This document shows, in pieces, positions 53,295 through 61,712 of a DNA stretch of 64,000 nucleotides. Below the pieces are notes generated by a model. The model searched no databases and was not told where the DNA came from. It saw nothing but the letters and a program-made list of their open reading frames with translations. Made by a program: the position numbers and the translations under genes. Location of the stretch: NCBI GenBank assembly GCA_910586995.1, contig CAJUKZ010000004.1, positions 133,087 through 197,086 on the forward strand, read 5' to 3'. Source of the DNA: an uncultured Muribaculaceae bacterium. Lineage in GTDB: Bacteria; Bacteroidota; Bacteroidia; Bacteroidales; Muribaculaceae. The number at the start of each line of letters is the position of its first letter. The stretch's first letter is position 1.

Positions 53295-53500
53295 GCATAA
53301 AAGGGAATGGGGCTATCCTTCAGATCTGGATGTTTACGCCTCTACATCGCATTCTTAGCCATTTTCTCGATTATCTAAATCCTTATGAGTTTAAAATTAC
53401 CTCTGACCGGCGACTTTCCGGCCAATTTCGTCCCTCTCTCCGGTCACAATGCCCGCATTGCTCCCTCCGAGATGAACGAAATTGACTCGAAAATTCGCCG

Positions 53501-53533
53501 CCCTGCTAATAACATTTTTTGTGGAAAGGGGTC
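53501..53533. repeat. IS right terminal inverted repeat
   Basis: Complement of the left repeat with one mismatch, followed directly by the duplicated TAA. Confidence 0.92.
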
Positions 53534-53560
53534 TAAAAGCAGCCAAATTTTTACATCGAA

Positions 53561-53591
53561 AGCCCGGTAGTATTTAAGAATCTGCCGGGCT
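53561..53591 (+). terminator. Original terminator of the reductase fusion gene, displaced by the IS
   Basis: AGCCCGGTAG (53561-53570) pairs with CTGCCGGGCT (53582-53591), one G-T pair, with an 11-base loop, and TTTGGTTT follows. Without the IS it would lie about 25 bases after the stop of the gene ending at 52509. Confidence 0.7.
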
Positions 53592-53684
53592 ATTTGGTTT
53601 AATAAATTACAGTAATCACACAAAAACGTAAAAAATGTATATACCAACCGTAATTATGGTATGGATTATTGCATGTCAATATAT

Positions 53685-53692
53685 TAATTTTG
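53685..53692 (+). promoter_or_regulatory. Promoter -7 element for the DUF362/TonB-receptor pair
   Basis: TAATTTTG lies 70 bases before the ATG at 53763. An upstream inverted repeat ATACCA/TGGTAT near 53640-53665 could be an operator. Confidence 0.5.
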
Positions 53693-53762
53693 TAACGTCT
53701 TAAAAAATGTCTATCTGATATTATAACTGGTAATAATAAACAACACATTTCAACAGTCTGCT

Positions 53763-54713
53763 ATGAAACGAAATTTATTTCTTGCATTGGCTTTGATAAT
53801 CACATCTATCGCCGTTTCCGCAAAATCAAAAGTCTTCATGACGCGAGAAATCACGCCTGAAGCGCTCGTGAAAATCTACAAAGCTCTCGGCAGGCCTGCT
53901 GACGGCCGGCGTGTGGCCGTAAAAATCAGTACCGGAGAATCTGGAAATCCAAATTACCTGCAACCGACTCTTATCTGCGCTCTGGTCGATTCCGTGCACG
54001 GTACTATTGTAGAATGTAATACTGCATATGCAGGCAAACGCAACACCTTCGAAGCCCATTGGCAGACCATACACGATCATGGCTTCGATTCAATTGCTCC
54101 GGTCGATTTGATGGACGAAGATGGGCAGATGAAAATTCCCGTGCGCGACAAACGCCACATCAGATATGATATTGTCGGTGATCATCTTCCAAGGTATGAC
54201 TACATGATAAATCTGGCACACTTCAAAGGTCATGCTATGGGCGGATATGGCGGTGTGCTGAAAAACGCAAGCATAGGAGTGGCTTCAGCTGATGGCAAAG
54301 CATATATACACTCTGCCGGTAAGACCGAAAAGGCCGAAGAAATCTGGCAGAACATCGCAGAGCAGGATCTATTCCTCGAATCAATGGCTGCCGCCGCACA
54401 AGCTGTGGACGACTATTTCGGGGATAATATTGTGTATATAAATGTCATGAACAACATGTCCGTAGATTGCGATTGCGCAGCACATCCTTCAGAAGTATTA
54501 CTGAAAGATTATGGAATCCTTGCTTCAACAGATCCGGTAGCACTCGATAAAGCATGCGTCGACATTATATTCAACATGCATCCCTCCGACGGAAATGACA
54601 ATGCACCGCTGATCGAACGTATCAACAGCAGACATGGCACACACACGATAGACCACGCAGCAGCTATCGGCCTCGGCTCGCTTGAATATGAGATCATAGA
54701 CATAGATAAGTAA
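53763..54713 (+). CDS. Exported DUF362-domain protein
   Basis: 316 residues with a signal peptide (MKRNLFLALALIITSIAVSA). The DUF362 fold is recognised from VAVKISTGESGNPNYLQPTLI, the central YMINLAHFKGHAMGGYGGVLKN and the C-terminal ASTDPVALDKACVDII. The ferredoxin-type Cys clusters present in many DUF362 proteins are missing; only a CDCAAH segment remains. The function is unknown. It is 17 bases ahead of a TonB-dependent receptor and is probably co-transcribed, so a role in handling the imported ligand or its metal is possible. Confidence 0.9.
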   Translation: MKRNLFLALALIITSIAVSAKSKVFMTREITPEALVKIYKALGRPADGRRVAVKISTGESGNPNYLQPTLICALVDSVHGTIVECNTAYAGKRNTFEAHWQTIHDHGFDSIAPVDLMDEDGQMKIPVRDKRHIRYDIVGDHLPRYDYMINLAHFKGHAMGGYGGVLKNASIGVASADGKAYIHSAGKTEKAEEIWQNIAEQDLFLESMAAAAQAVDDYFGDNIVYINVMNNMSVDCDCAAHPSEVLLKDYGILASTDPVALDKACVDIIFNMHPSDGNDNAPLIERINSRHGTHTIDHAAAIGLGSLEYEIIDIDK

Positions 54714-54730
54714 TGGCTTGACTACACTAC

Positions 54731-56599
54731 ATGTATATGCACATCAGATCGATAGCGACAAGCTCAGTTCTGGCAGTCTCCATATCTGCATCGGCAAGTA
54801 TGGAGACTGCTGATACTTTAGCTGCTCCACAACTACAGGAAGTGGTCGTGACTGGGACTAACCATCAGGTCGCAACACGTCTGCTACCCTACTCCATATC
54901 TGTCGTCGGACAAGAGCGGCTTGAATCCACAGGACAGACTCAGGTACTTTCGGCTATATCCGGTATGGTGCCGAGTCTTTTTGTGTCCGAGCGCGGTATA
55001 TTCGGATTCGGTGTCAGCAATGGTGGTTCAGGCCATATCAAACTGCGTGGTGTGGGTGGAGACAGAGCTTCTGCTGTTTTGATGATGGTCGACGGGCAAC
55101 CACAATTCGCCGGTATCTACTCCCACCATATAGCAGACTTCTATGACAAGGAGTATGTGGAACGCGTGGAGGTGCTTCGCGGTCCGGGCTCGGTTCTGTA
55201 TGGATCAAATGCAATGGCCGGAGCAATAAACGTCATCACTAAGAATCCGGGACAGCAAGGTGTGCATACCTCTTTATCGACTCAATATGGCTCTTATAAC
55301 ACGTGGCTTTCGTCTGTGACAAACACAACGCGTTTCGGCAAATTTTCTTCGCTCGTCTCTGCATCATATAACCGGACAGACGGAAACGTAAATGATTTCG
55401 ACTTCAAACAGGCCAACGGATATGCAAAAATCGCTTATGACATTTCCGATACATGGAAATCCATTGCCGACTACACAATCATGCACTTCAATGGTAATGA
55501 TCCAATATATCCGAAGCTGTCGAATCCTGAGTCTACTGATATCTACCGGCAGAACATAACTCGCGGTGAGGCATCCCTAAGCGTCTCAAACCGCTATGCT
55601 TCTACAAGCGGTCTGATTAGGGTATATTACAGCTACGGCAATCATTTTGTAGACGATCCACGTCATTTCCACAGTAAGGACGACCGAACAGGCGTGATGG
55701 CGTATCAGAACTTCACACCCTGGAATGGGGCGTCAGCAACAGTCGGTTTTGATTTTGACACATATTCCGGCAAGATTCCTGTTTCAGGCGGTAACAACCA
55801 TACAGAGGGCTCAATGAGCACAATCGGACGTAAAAGCATAACGGAATATTCACCTTACATCACTTTATCGCAAAGTCTGGCCGGGGATATGCTCAATCTG
55901 AACGGAGGTTTAAGAATGGCCAACAGCGATATGTTCGAGACTCAATGGATCCCACAATTCGGATTCGCTCTAAATCCGGGATGCAACTATACTTTTAAAG
56001 GAACAATTGCAATGGGATACCGGAATCCATCGTTCAGAGAACTCTATCTATATCGCATGGCAAATCCGGATTTGCAGCCTGAGAAGATGATCAACTACGA
56101 ACTATCGGTCGGCAAGCGCTTCTCACGCTATTTTTATGCAGACATCACGGCATATTACAGCCGTGGCAATGATATGATACAGGTTCTCGACAACAAGAAT
56201 GTCAACACCGGAAAATTCACTAACAAAGGTATTGAGATTACAGCAAAGAGCAATCCTCTCGACAATCTATGGCTGTTCGCATCATACAGCTATCTGAATA
56301 CATCTCTGAGCAACCTTAATGGTGCACCCAAGAATCAATATTATCTCGGAGTACAACTCTCCCTTTGGGAAAGCTTAGGGATTTCAGCTGACCTTAAAGG
56401 CGTAGGTGGCCTGTATGTGGCCGATGATGTAAAAGACCAGAACTATGCCCTTTTGAATCTGAAAATCACATACAGAACATGCCGGTATTTCAGCATATTC
56501 AGCCGCCTTGAGAATATCACTAATGCAAGATATATGATAAACCGTGGTTATGAAATGCCTGGGTTCACAGCAATGGGAGGGTTAAAGGTGGACTTTTAA
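54731..56599 (+). CDS. TonB-dependent outer-membrane receptor (CirA/BtuB-like)
   Basis: 622 residues. A signal peptide (~1-24) precedes the TonB-box-like LQEVVVTGT and a plug domain (~35-165) with VMMVDGQPQFAG and VERVEVLRGPGSVLYGSNAMAGAINVITK. A beta-barrel (~170-622) ends in an aromatic residue (GGLKVDF). It has no carboxypeptidase-like N-terminal extension and no SusD partner, so it resembles siderophore, heme or cobalamin receptors more than SusC. The ligand is unknown. Confidence 0.95.
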   Translation: MYMHIRSIATSSVLAVSISASASMETADTLAAPQLQEVVVTGTNHQVATRLLPYSISVVGQERLESTGQTQVLSAISGMVPSLFVSERGIFGFGVSNGGSGHIKLRGVGGDRASAVLMMVDGQPQFAGIYSHHIADFYDKEYVERVEVLRGPGSVLYGSNAMAGAINVITKNPGQQGVHTSLSTQYGSYNTWLSSVTNTTRFGKFSSLVSASYNRTDGNVNDFDFKQANGYAKIAYDISDTWKSIADYTIMHFNGNDPIYPKLSNPESTDIYRQNITRGEASLSVSNRYASTSGLIRVYYSYGNHFVDDPRHFHSKDDRTGVMAYQNFTPWNGASATVGFDFDTYSGKIPVSGGNNHTEGSMSTIGRKSITEYSPYITLSQSLAGDMLNLNGGLRMANSDMFETQWIPQFGFALNPGCNYTFKGTIAMGYRNPSFRELYLYRMANPDLQPEKMINYELSVGKRFSRYFYADITAYYSRGNDMIQVLDNKNVNTGKFTNKGIEITAKSNPLDNLWLFASYSYLNTSLSNLNGAPKNQYYLGVQLSLWESLGISADLKGVGGLYVADDVKDQNYALLNLKITYRTCRYFSIFSRLENITNARYMINRGYEMPGFTAMGGLKVDF

Positions 56600-56646
56600 C
56601 ATCTTACATAATACCTTGTCTTTGCGTGATATATGCCTTTTGCGAT

Positions 56647-57039
56647 CTATCTTATCATCAGTTGTCCTGGAATTCTATTTTGGGCCAATGAATCAGTATT
56701 AACCTGATTTTCTTGCAATGCTGATTTCAGAAACTTTTTGGATTTAGTAGTTATAAGGACAATCCCACCCAAGCGTGGCCTAAATATTCTTGTAATGCTG
56801 CTATCTTTGATGATCTCGACTTTTATAATATCATCAGGACTAACATTACGAATATTGCCCTCTACTCCATCAACCAAGAAAACCGGGATATTGATGGAGT
56901 CAACATCTAACGTAGCACTGTCGGCACATTCGCGGTTGATGTAGCTATTGACTGTATTTTGCCCGTCACTACCAAGTACTGTAAATACAGAAGATGCCAT
57001 AGCCCAAAGCATCATTGAAACAAGTGTCTTTTTAGTCAT
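56647..57039 (-). CDS. Secreted stand-alone TonB-plug-like protein
   Basis: 130 residues with a signal peptide (~1-24). The core (~50-100) reads PVFLVDGVEGNIRNVSPDDI and then VEIIKDSSITRIFRPRLGGI before VLITTKS. This matches the end of a TonB-receptor plug (VDGVP, IESIEVLKDASA, GVVLITTK), yet no barrel follows. It has its own complete promoter, so it does not look like simple debris. It could modulate a receptor, act as a decoy or bind a periplasmic partner; none of this is shown. Confidence 0.75.
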   Translation of the reverse strand: MTKKTLVSMMLWAMASSVFTVLGSDGQNTVNSYINRECADSATLDVDSINIPVFLVDGVEGNIRNVSPDDIIKVEIIKDSSITRIFRPRLGGIVLITTKSKKFLKSALQENQVNTDSLAQNRIPGQLMIR

Positions 57040-57068
57040 TTTAATGTATTTTTTTGTTTGATTCGATG

Positions 57069-57100
57069 CAAAGATACTTGTTCAAAAGTTTCCTGACAAA
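57069..57100 (-). promoter_or_regulatory. Promoter of the plug-like gene
   Basis: On the minus strand TTTG (complement of CAAA at 57097-57100) and TATCTTTG (complement of 57069-57076) are 20 bases apart, an optimal promoter 30 bases before the start. Confidence 0.7.
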
Positions 57101-57210
57101 TAAAAAGTTTAACGCAGTTAATATGTAACACGCTATAAATCACATTATTGCAAATTGCAATAATAACAGATTCTGATTGGACTGCACAAAAGTTTCACGG
57201 AGCGCCAGAT

Positions 57211-58893
57211 TCAAAGCGTTTTCAATAGCTGTCGCACATAAATGCCAATATTTGTATCATGCTCATTCATTCCGAGCTTACGCCTGATGTCGCTGCTTAT
57301 GTTGTAATGACGTTTAAGTTTCATGTATTCTCCGACCTCCTTTCCCCTGAGCCCGATCGCATAAAGACTTAGATAATTGATCTCGAACTCATTCAGACCC
57401 TTAGCTTCAAGGTATTCTATAAACTTTGGGTGAGATGCCTTGAATGCAAGGCGTGTAGAATCCATAAATCTATCTTTGTCACTGATCATTCGCTCGATCC
57501 ACTCATTGTAAGGTTTGGCATATAAGTCATTCGTGGAAATATCACGTGCCAGCAATGAATTAAGCACCTCGATACGCTCTTTTATCGCAGTCTTTACTGG
57601 CGCTGACAGTTCTTCGCGCGACTGCAACAAGTTTTTCAAGCTGATACTTTCATCCTCAAGCTGACTGATCCTGATGGCGAGGTTCTCAGTGAGCAACTTC
57701 TGCTTTTCCAGTTCCAATTCAACTTTCTCCTTATTTTTCTCTGCGATAATGCAACGTGATCTTGCAATACGGTTTTTGTAATAAATGAATCCAATTATCA
57801 ATAGAGACACAAGACTTCCGCAAAGGCTAAGCCACGCTATCCTATGTCGGGACGCTGCGCTCCGCAACGATTCAATTTCCAACTCATACCGGATGTCATT
57901 GAGACGACGGTTCTGGGCATATGTATTCGCAGCCTGTACAGCTATGGAATCAGAAAATGCCGTATACGCCCTCAGCGCTTCCCTATATTTTCCGGAGTTC
58001 TCATAAATATCCACTTTCACCGCCATATATGCCAAGGGGGAGATCGAGTTATCTTCATTTGAAATAGATTCAAAATATTCCAAAGCTTTTGTCGGATCTC
58101 CAATTCTAAGATAGCATTCGGCGATGTTCAATTTTATCAGATCGGAAGGCTCCTGTAAAGCTTGCATTTCGGATAGCGCTCGTCTGACTTCGTCTTCAGA
58201 TCCAAATGTAGTGATATAATTAACGATCTGAGGCTGCGCGAAATGCTTAAGATCGGTAGATATATCCGAAATCCGGTTCATTTCCCCTGCCACACTATCT
58301 GCCCGCACTTTATCTTTCAAAATAAGCAATCCGCTCATAGCATTTGCAAGAGCCGACAATTCCCGCTGAGGATCATTCAGTTCATTGTATATCTCCGCAG
58401 CACAGAGATTGCTATTCGTAAAACCATCGGTATTGTATGTCTGGAAATATACCACAGCTTGAGCTACATAAGTCCTGGCAAGTGTCAAGGAATCAGTAAC
58501 CTCCGGCTCAGAAAGAGCATAAAAATAAGAATTAATAGCGTCGTCCAGGTCTCCCCTATTCTGATATATGCGTCCTTGATAATAACGGGTGCGAAGCCGT
58601 TGATCGGCAGTACCGTTGTTTAGGTAATAATCGACAGCTGGCTGCAGCACTGCAAAAGACGTAGTATCAATATAATTTTTATCTAAAGCCATTGACTTCA
58701 ACAAGGCATAGCGCGCTTTTTCTTCATCCCCCGACAAATCATCAGAATCAATACTTGCAATTATCAGTAACGATGAATCAGGTCTCGACTCAATATGCTG
58801 TTCAGCCTCAGACAACAGCCGGTCTACTTCTGATTTATTGCGGCAGCCTATGATTAACAAGCATAATGCAAGCATATAAAGTATGTGTTTCAT
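57211..58893 (-). CDS. Membrane-anchored TPR lipoprotein with C-terminal LuxR-type HTH
   Basis: 560 residues. A lipoprotein-like start (LALCLLIIGC) is followed by TPR-like helical repeats (~25-330), a membrane segment (~350-370, IAWLSLCGSLVSLLIIGFIYY), a Lys/Glu-rich coiled coil (~380-430) and a C-terminal helix-turn-helix (~500-560, YLSLYAIGLRGKEVGEYMKL). This is a common Bacteroidetes one-component design that links a periplasmic TPR sensor to a cytosolic DNA-binding domain. Target genes are unknown; the plug-like gene or efflux operon beside it are candidates. TATTTTTG on the minus strand (58938-58945) is the likely -7 element. Confidence 0.9.
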   Translation of the reverse strand: MKHILYMLALCLLIIGCRNKSEVDRLLSEAEQHIESRPDSSLLIIASIDSDDLSGDEEKARYALLKSMALDKNYIDTTSFAVLQPAVDYYLNNGTADQRLRTRYYQGRIYQNRGDLDDAINSYFYALSEPEVTDSLTLARTYVAQAVVYFQTYNTDGFTNSNLCAAEIYNELNDPQRELSALANAMSGLLILKDKVRADSVAGEMNRISDISTDLKHFAQPQIVNYITTFGSEDEVRRALSEMQALQEPSDLIKLNIAECYLRIGDPTKALEYFESISNEDNSISPLAYMAVKVDIYENSGKYREALRAYTAFSDSIAVQAANTYAQNRRLNDIRYELEIESLRSAASRHRIAWLSLCGSLVSLLIIGFIYYKNRIARSRCIIAEKNKEKVELELEKQKLLTENLAIRISQLEDESISLKNLLQSREELSAPVKTAIKERIEVLNSLLARDISTNDLYAKPYNEWIERMISDKDRFMDSTRLAFKASHPKFIEYLEAKGLNEFEINYLSLYAIGLRGKEVGEYMKLKRHYNISSDIRRKLGMNEHDTNIGIYVRQLLKTL

Positions 58894-59021
58894 ATCTATG
58901 TGGTGACGCTTATTAAAATACTGGCCTAAGTTTCGTGCAAAAATAGTTTTTTATACCGGTATTGAAATTAGATGAGCTTTAATGTTTGTTAAAAGGATAT
59001 AGCTTGGTATAGCCTTTATAA

Positions 59022-59067
59022 AAAAAGGATGGAGTTTACAGCAAGGCTGCCGCTCTCCATCCTTTTT
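59022..59067 (-). terminator. Terminator of the tripartite efflux operon
   Basis: AAAAAGGATGGAG (59022-59034) pairs with CTCCATCCTTTTT (59055-59067), 13 bp, with a U-run on the minus strand. It lies 26 bases after the EmrB-like gene stop. Confidence 0.9.
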
Positions 59068-59092
59068 GGGGGCTTTATATGAACGCTATATT

Positions 59093-60685
59093 CTAAACCT
59101 CCAACCTCGCCTCCTTACGGAATATCTTACGGATAGTCTTCCACTTAGGGAATATTGCAGAAGGCCGTATCGGACTATAACTTACGACAATAATAGCCAA
59201 TGACAATATAGCTGCAATAAGAAGCCATCCATAAATTTCCTTCATAGATACAACCAATGCATGACGCTGGACACTTCCGTAAAGTTGCCCTATCGGAGTA
59301 TGGATAATGCTGGCATTAAAGTCTGTAAAGCGTGCACTGATGAGTGACGCATTTTTCGACATCGTATGCCGCAAAAATTCTCCTATGAGCGCCGGACCAA
59401 GTGTAGCGCCCATAACTGCGCCGGTAAAACCGTTGACTGTGAGAGCTTGAGGGAAAACAAAGAAATGAAGTCCGCTCTGAACTATAGATGTAAGGAACAC
59501 GATGGATATTATCACCGAAGCAAAACCACGTGTGAATAGCGGAAAGAAAAGCATTTCTTTCTCTACTCCATAGTCAATCATGAAATAAAACCAGCAAAGA
59601 TATATGGCAGCGAGTGCGAAACCAATGGCTGTCATGGTCTTATATCTCCATTTGCGCGTAGCGAATGTCAGGTATGTAAACACACACCCAACAACTATAC
59701 CTGCAAAAACATACCAGTTTAGATCTATTAGGTTTGTCTCGTCGAAACCAAGGATTGCCGCGGCATAGCTGTGTTCGAACACATGCTCAGTGGCCATCAA
59801 TGTAAAGAAGACAAGATAGATCATGGTAGCCCTGATAACATTACGGTTTGTCAATGCCTGGAAAGATATATACGGATGATGCAGGAACGTAGCTCTCCAT
59901 AGATTGATTGTAAGGCAGACCAGGCCTAATATTGTTGCTCCTGTAATTTCCTCTGCCTCCCACCAATCGTAGAAATTTCCATACACGCATATGAACGTAA
60001 AGCACAGCATAAATACACTCCATAGTGCTGCTCCGATCCAGTCAATACCAAGCAATGGGATCTGCATAGGACCTTTTACCGGCTTGACGAGTACCAATAC
60101 CATTATCATCATCAGTACAAGCAATCCGCTCATTATCCAATGCATATATTCCCATTGCGAGAAGAACGCCGTATAGATTGTAGCTATGCCGCTCAACTGT
60201 ATAACGCCATCGACAACAAGGTATACATAACAGAAAAATATAGCCATATCACGCACCGGAGTCAGCCAAAGCTGTATTGTGGAGTTACATACGAATGTGG
60301 CCCACATACGAAACCATCCAGCGACAAAGCATGTGGCTACCAACAGGGGCACATTCGTTGTGTTGGCGCAGATGAAATTCGCTGCGATCAACACAGCTCC
60401 GCATATAAGCAAGCCTATTCTGTTGGAAAACCGGAACTTCAACCTGAACATGACGGCAAAGTTTATCGACATTCCGACAAGCGAGGCATAGCCTGCCATC
60501 AAAATATCCTCCTGCATCAAGGCTGTCGTGCCAACCATATCAGTGGCGGCGGCGAGATATATGCCTCCGGAAAACTGTACGATCAGTACAAAGAATATAA
60601 ACAGCCACGGTTTCAGTCGGCGCGGCACATAATTCGGGACATCCGGAATATCAAATGGACCTTGAGGTCCGTGCCATTCTCCCAT
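59093..60685 (-). CDS. MFS efflux transporter, EmrB/DHA2-like
   Basis: 530 residues with 14 predicted membrane helices, the number expected for the DHA2 family. The N-terminus is cytosolic and Pro-rich (GPQGPFDIPDVPNYVPRRLK). The first-half loop YASLVGMSINFAVMFRLKFRF replaces the classical motif A, as in Bacteroidetes EmrB homologues. It exports drugs or bile-type compounds through the HlyD and TolC partners encoded directly upstream. It follows the adaptor gene with a 1-base gap. Confidence 0.93.
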   Translation of the reverse strand: MGEWHGPQGPFDIPDVPNYVPRRLKPWLFIFFVLIVQFSGGIYLAAATDMVGTTALMQEDILMAGYASLVGMSINFAVMFRLKFRFSNRIGLLICGAVLIAANFICANTTNVPLLVATCFVAGWFRMWATFVCNSTIQLWLTPVRDMAIFFCYVYLVVDGVIQLSGIATIYTAFFSQWEYMHWIMSGLLVLMMIMVLVLVKPVKGPMQIPLLGIDWIGAALWSVFMLCFTFICVYGNFYDWWEAEEITGATILGLVCLTINLWRATFLHHPYISFQALTNRNVIRATMIYLVFFTLMATEHVFEHSYAAAILGFDETNLIDLNWYVFAGIVVGCVFTYLTFATRKWRYKTMTAIGFALAAIYLCWFYFMIDYGVEKEMLFFPLFTRGFASVIISIVFLTSIVQSGLHFFVFPQALTVNGFTGAVMGATLGPALIGEFLRHTMSKNASLISARFTDFNASIIHTPIGQLYGSVQRHALVVSMKEIYGWLLIAAILSLAIIVVSYSPIRPSAIFPKWKTIRKIFRKEARLEV

Positions 60686-60686
60686 A

Positions 60687-61712
60687 TCAGTATTTCACCT
60701 CGCATTCCACATTCATTCCGGCCCGGAGAAGGTTGAGATCGGCACTGTCTGTAAGCTCGATTCTCACAGGTATGCGCTGCCTTACTTTTACGAAATTTCC
60801 GGCTGAATTGTCCTGAGGAAACAAAGAAAGCGCTGAGCCTGTTGCTGTAGATAAAGAAACAACCTTACCGGTAAAAGTCTTTCCAGGTATTGCATCAACC
60901 TTTATTTCCACTTCACTTCCTGTATGGATATGCTGCATCTGCGTCTCCTTATAATTTGCTGTAATCCATACATCAGATGTGTCGACTATATCGAGAAGTG
61001 TCTGTCCTGGCTGCACAAGCTGTCCGATCTGTATCTCCTTACGCGAGGTATATCCATCACAGGGGGCAGTAATAACGGTGTACGACAGATTGAGTTCAGC
61101 CGTCTCCAGTAATGCGCCGGCAAGTTCGACTCCGGCATCATTCTGTGCGATACGCTGGCGTGTCTCTGCAGCTACAGAAGTTGTTGCCGAGCGCTGACGC
61201 GACAGCATCTCAAAACGGGCCTTCTTGGCCTTATAGTCTGTTTCAGCGGCATCATATTGCTGGCGAGTGACAGCATCCTTCTCAAGTAACTTTCGATATC
61301 TCTCCAGATCAACAGATGCATTTTCCATCAAAATCTTTGCTTCTGCGATTGAAGCCTCACTGACAGCGACATTTGCAGCAGCGACACCGACCGTGCGATC
61401 GGCAACGGTCCTGCCGGCAATAGCATTCTGATAATCGGCGCGAGCCTGTGCTACACGCAGGCGCATATCCGCATCGTCTATGATTACAAGAGTGTCACCT
61501 TTCTTCACCGGTTCATATTCCTTGAATCGAATTTCCTTTATGTAGCCTTGCACACGACTGTTGACCGGCACTATCTGTCGGCCAACCTGGGCATTATCAG
61601 TAAATTCAACATTACCAAAATGAATAAATTTAGAAGCAATCCAGATTCCGGCTGCTATTACTACTGCAAGAGTGATAATATAGGAGATTATCTTTTTCGT
61701 ACGGTGTTTCAT
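60687..61712 (-). CDS. HlyD/EmrA-type membrane-fusion adaptor
   Basis: 341 residues. One N-terminal membrane anchor (~10-27, IISYIITLAVVIAAGIWIA) is followed by a lipoyl/barrel-sandwich half (VNSRVQGYIKEIRFKEYEPVKKGDTLVIID), an Ala/Arg-rich coiled-coil hairpin (~90-215), the second lipoyl half (VITAPCDGYTSRKEIQIGQLVQPG) and a beta-barrel domain. It bridges the MFS pump and the outer-membrane channel. Its ATG overlaps the TolC-like gene stop. Confidence 0.96.
   Translation of the reverse strand: MKHRTKKIISYIITLAVVIAAGIWIASKFIHFGNVEFTDNAQVGRQIVPVNSRVQGYIKEIRFKEYEPVKKGDTLVIIDDADMRLRVAQARADYQNAIAGRTVADRTVGVAAANVAVSEASIAEAKILMENASVDLERYRKLLEKDAVTRQQYDAAETDYKAKKARFEMLSRQRSATTSVAAETRQRIAQNDAGVELAGALLETAELNLSYTVITAPCDGYTSRKEIQIGQLVQPGQTLLDIVDTSDVWITANYKETQMQHIHTGSEVEIKVDAIPGKTFTGKVVSLSTATGSALSLFPQDNSAGNFVKVRQRIPVRIELTDSADLNLLRAGMNVECEVKY

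Larger units (their letters stand above)
52510..53533 (+). mobile_element. Decayed IS5-family insertion sequence (1,024 bp, TAA target duplication)
   Basis: Terminal inverted repeats of 33 bp, GACCCCTTTCCACAAAAAAT... at 52510-52542 and its complement at 53501-53533, differ at a single base. TAA flanks both ends (52507-52509 and 53534-53536), a 3-bp TNA duplication like that of the IS1031 group of IS5 elements. The transposase inside is broken. A 206-bp tail between the transposase remnant and the right repeat holds no gene I can support. Confidence 0.92.

Noticed and set aside
53385..53570. A 61-codon plus-strand frame across the right end of the IS
   Set aside because: It runs through the terminal inverted repeat and the target duplication, so it is created by the insertion.
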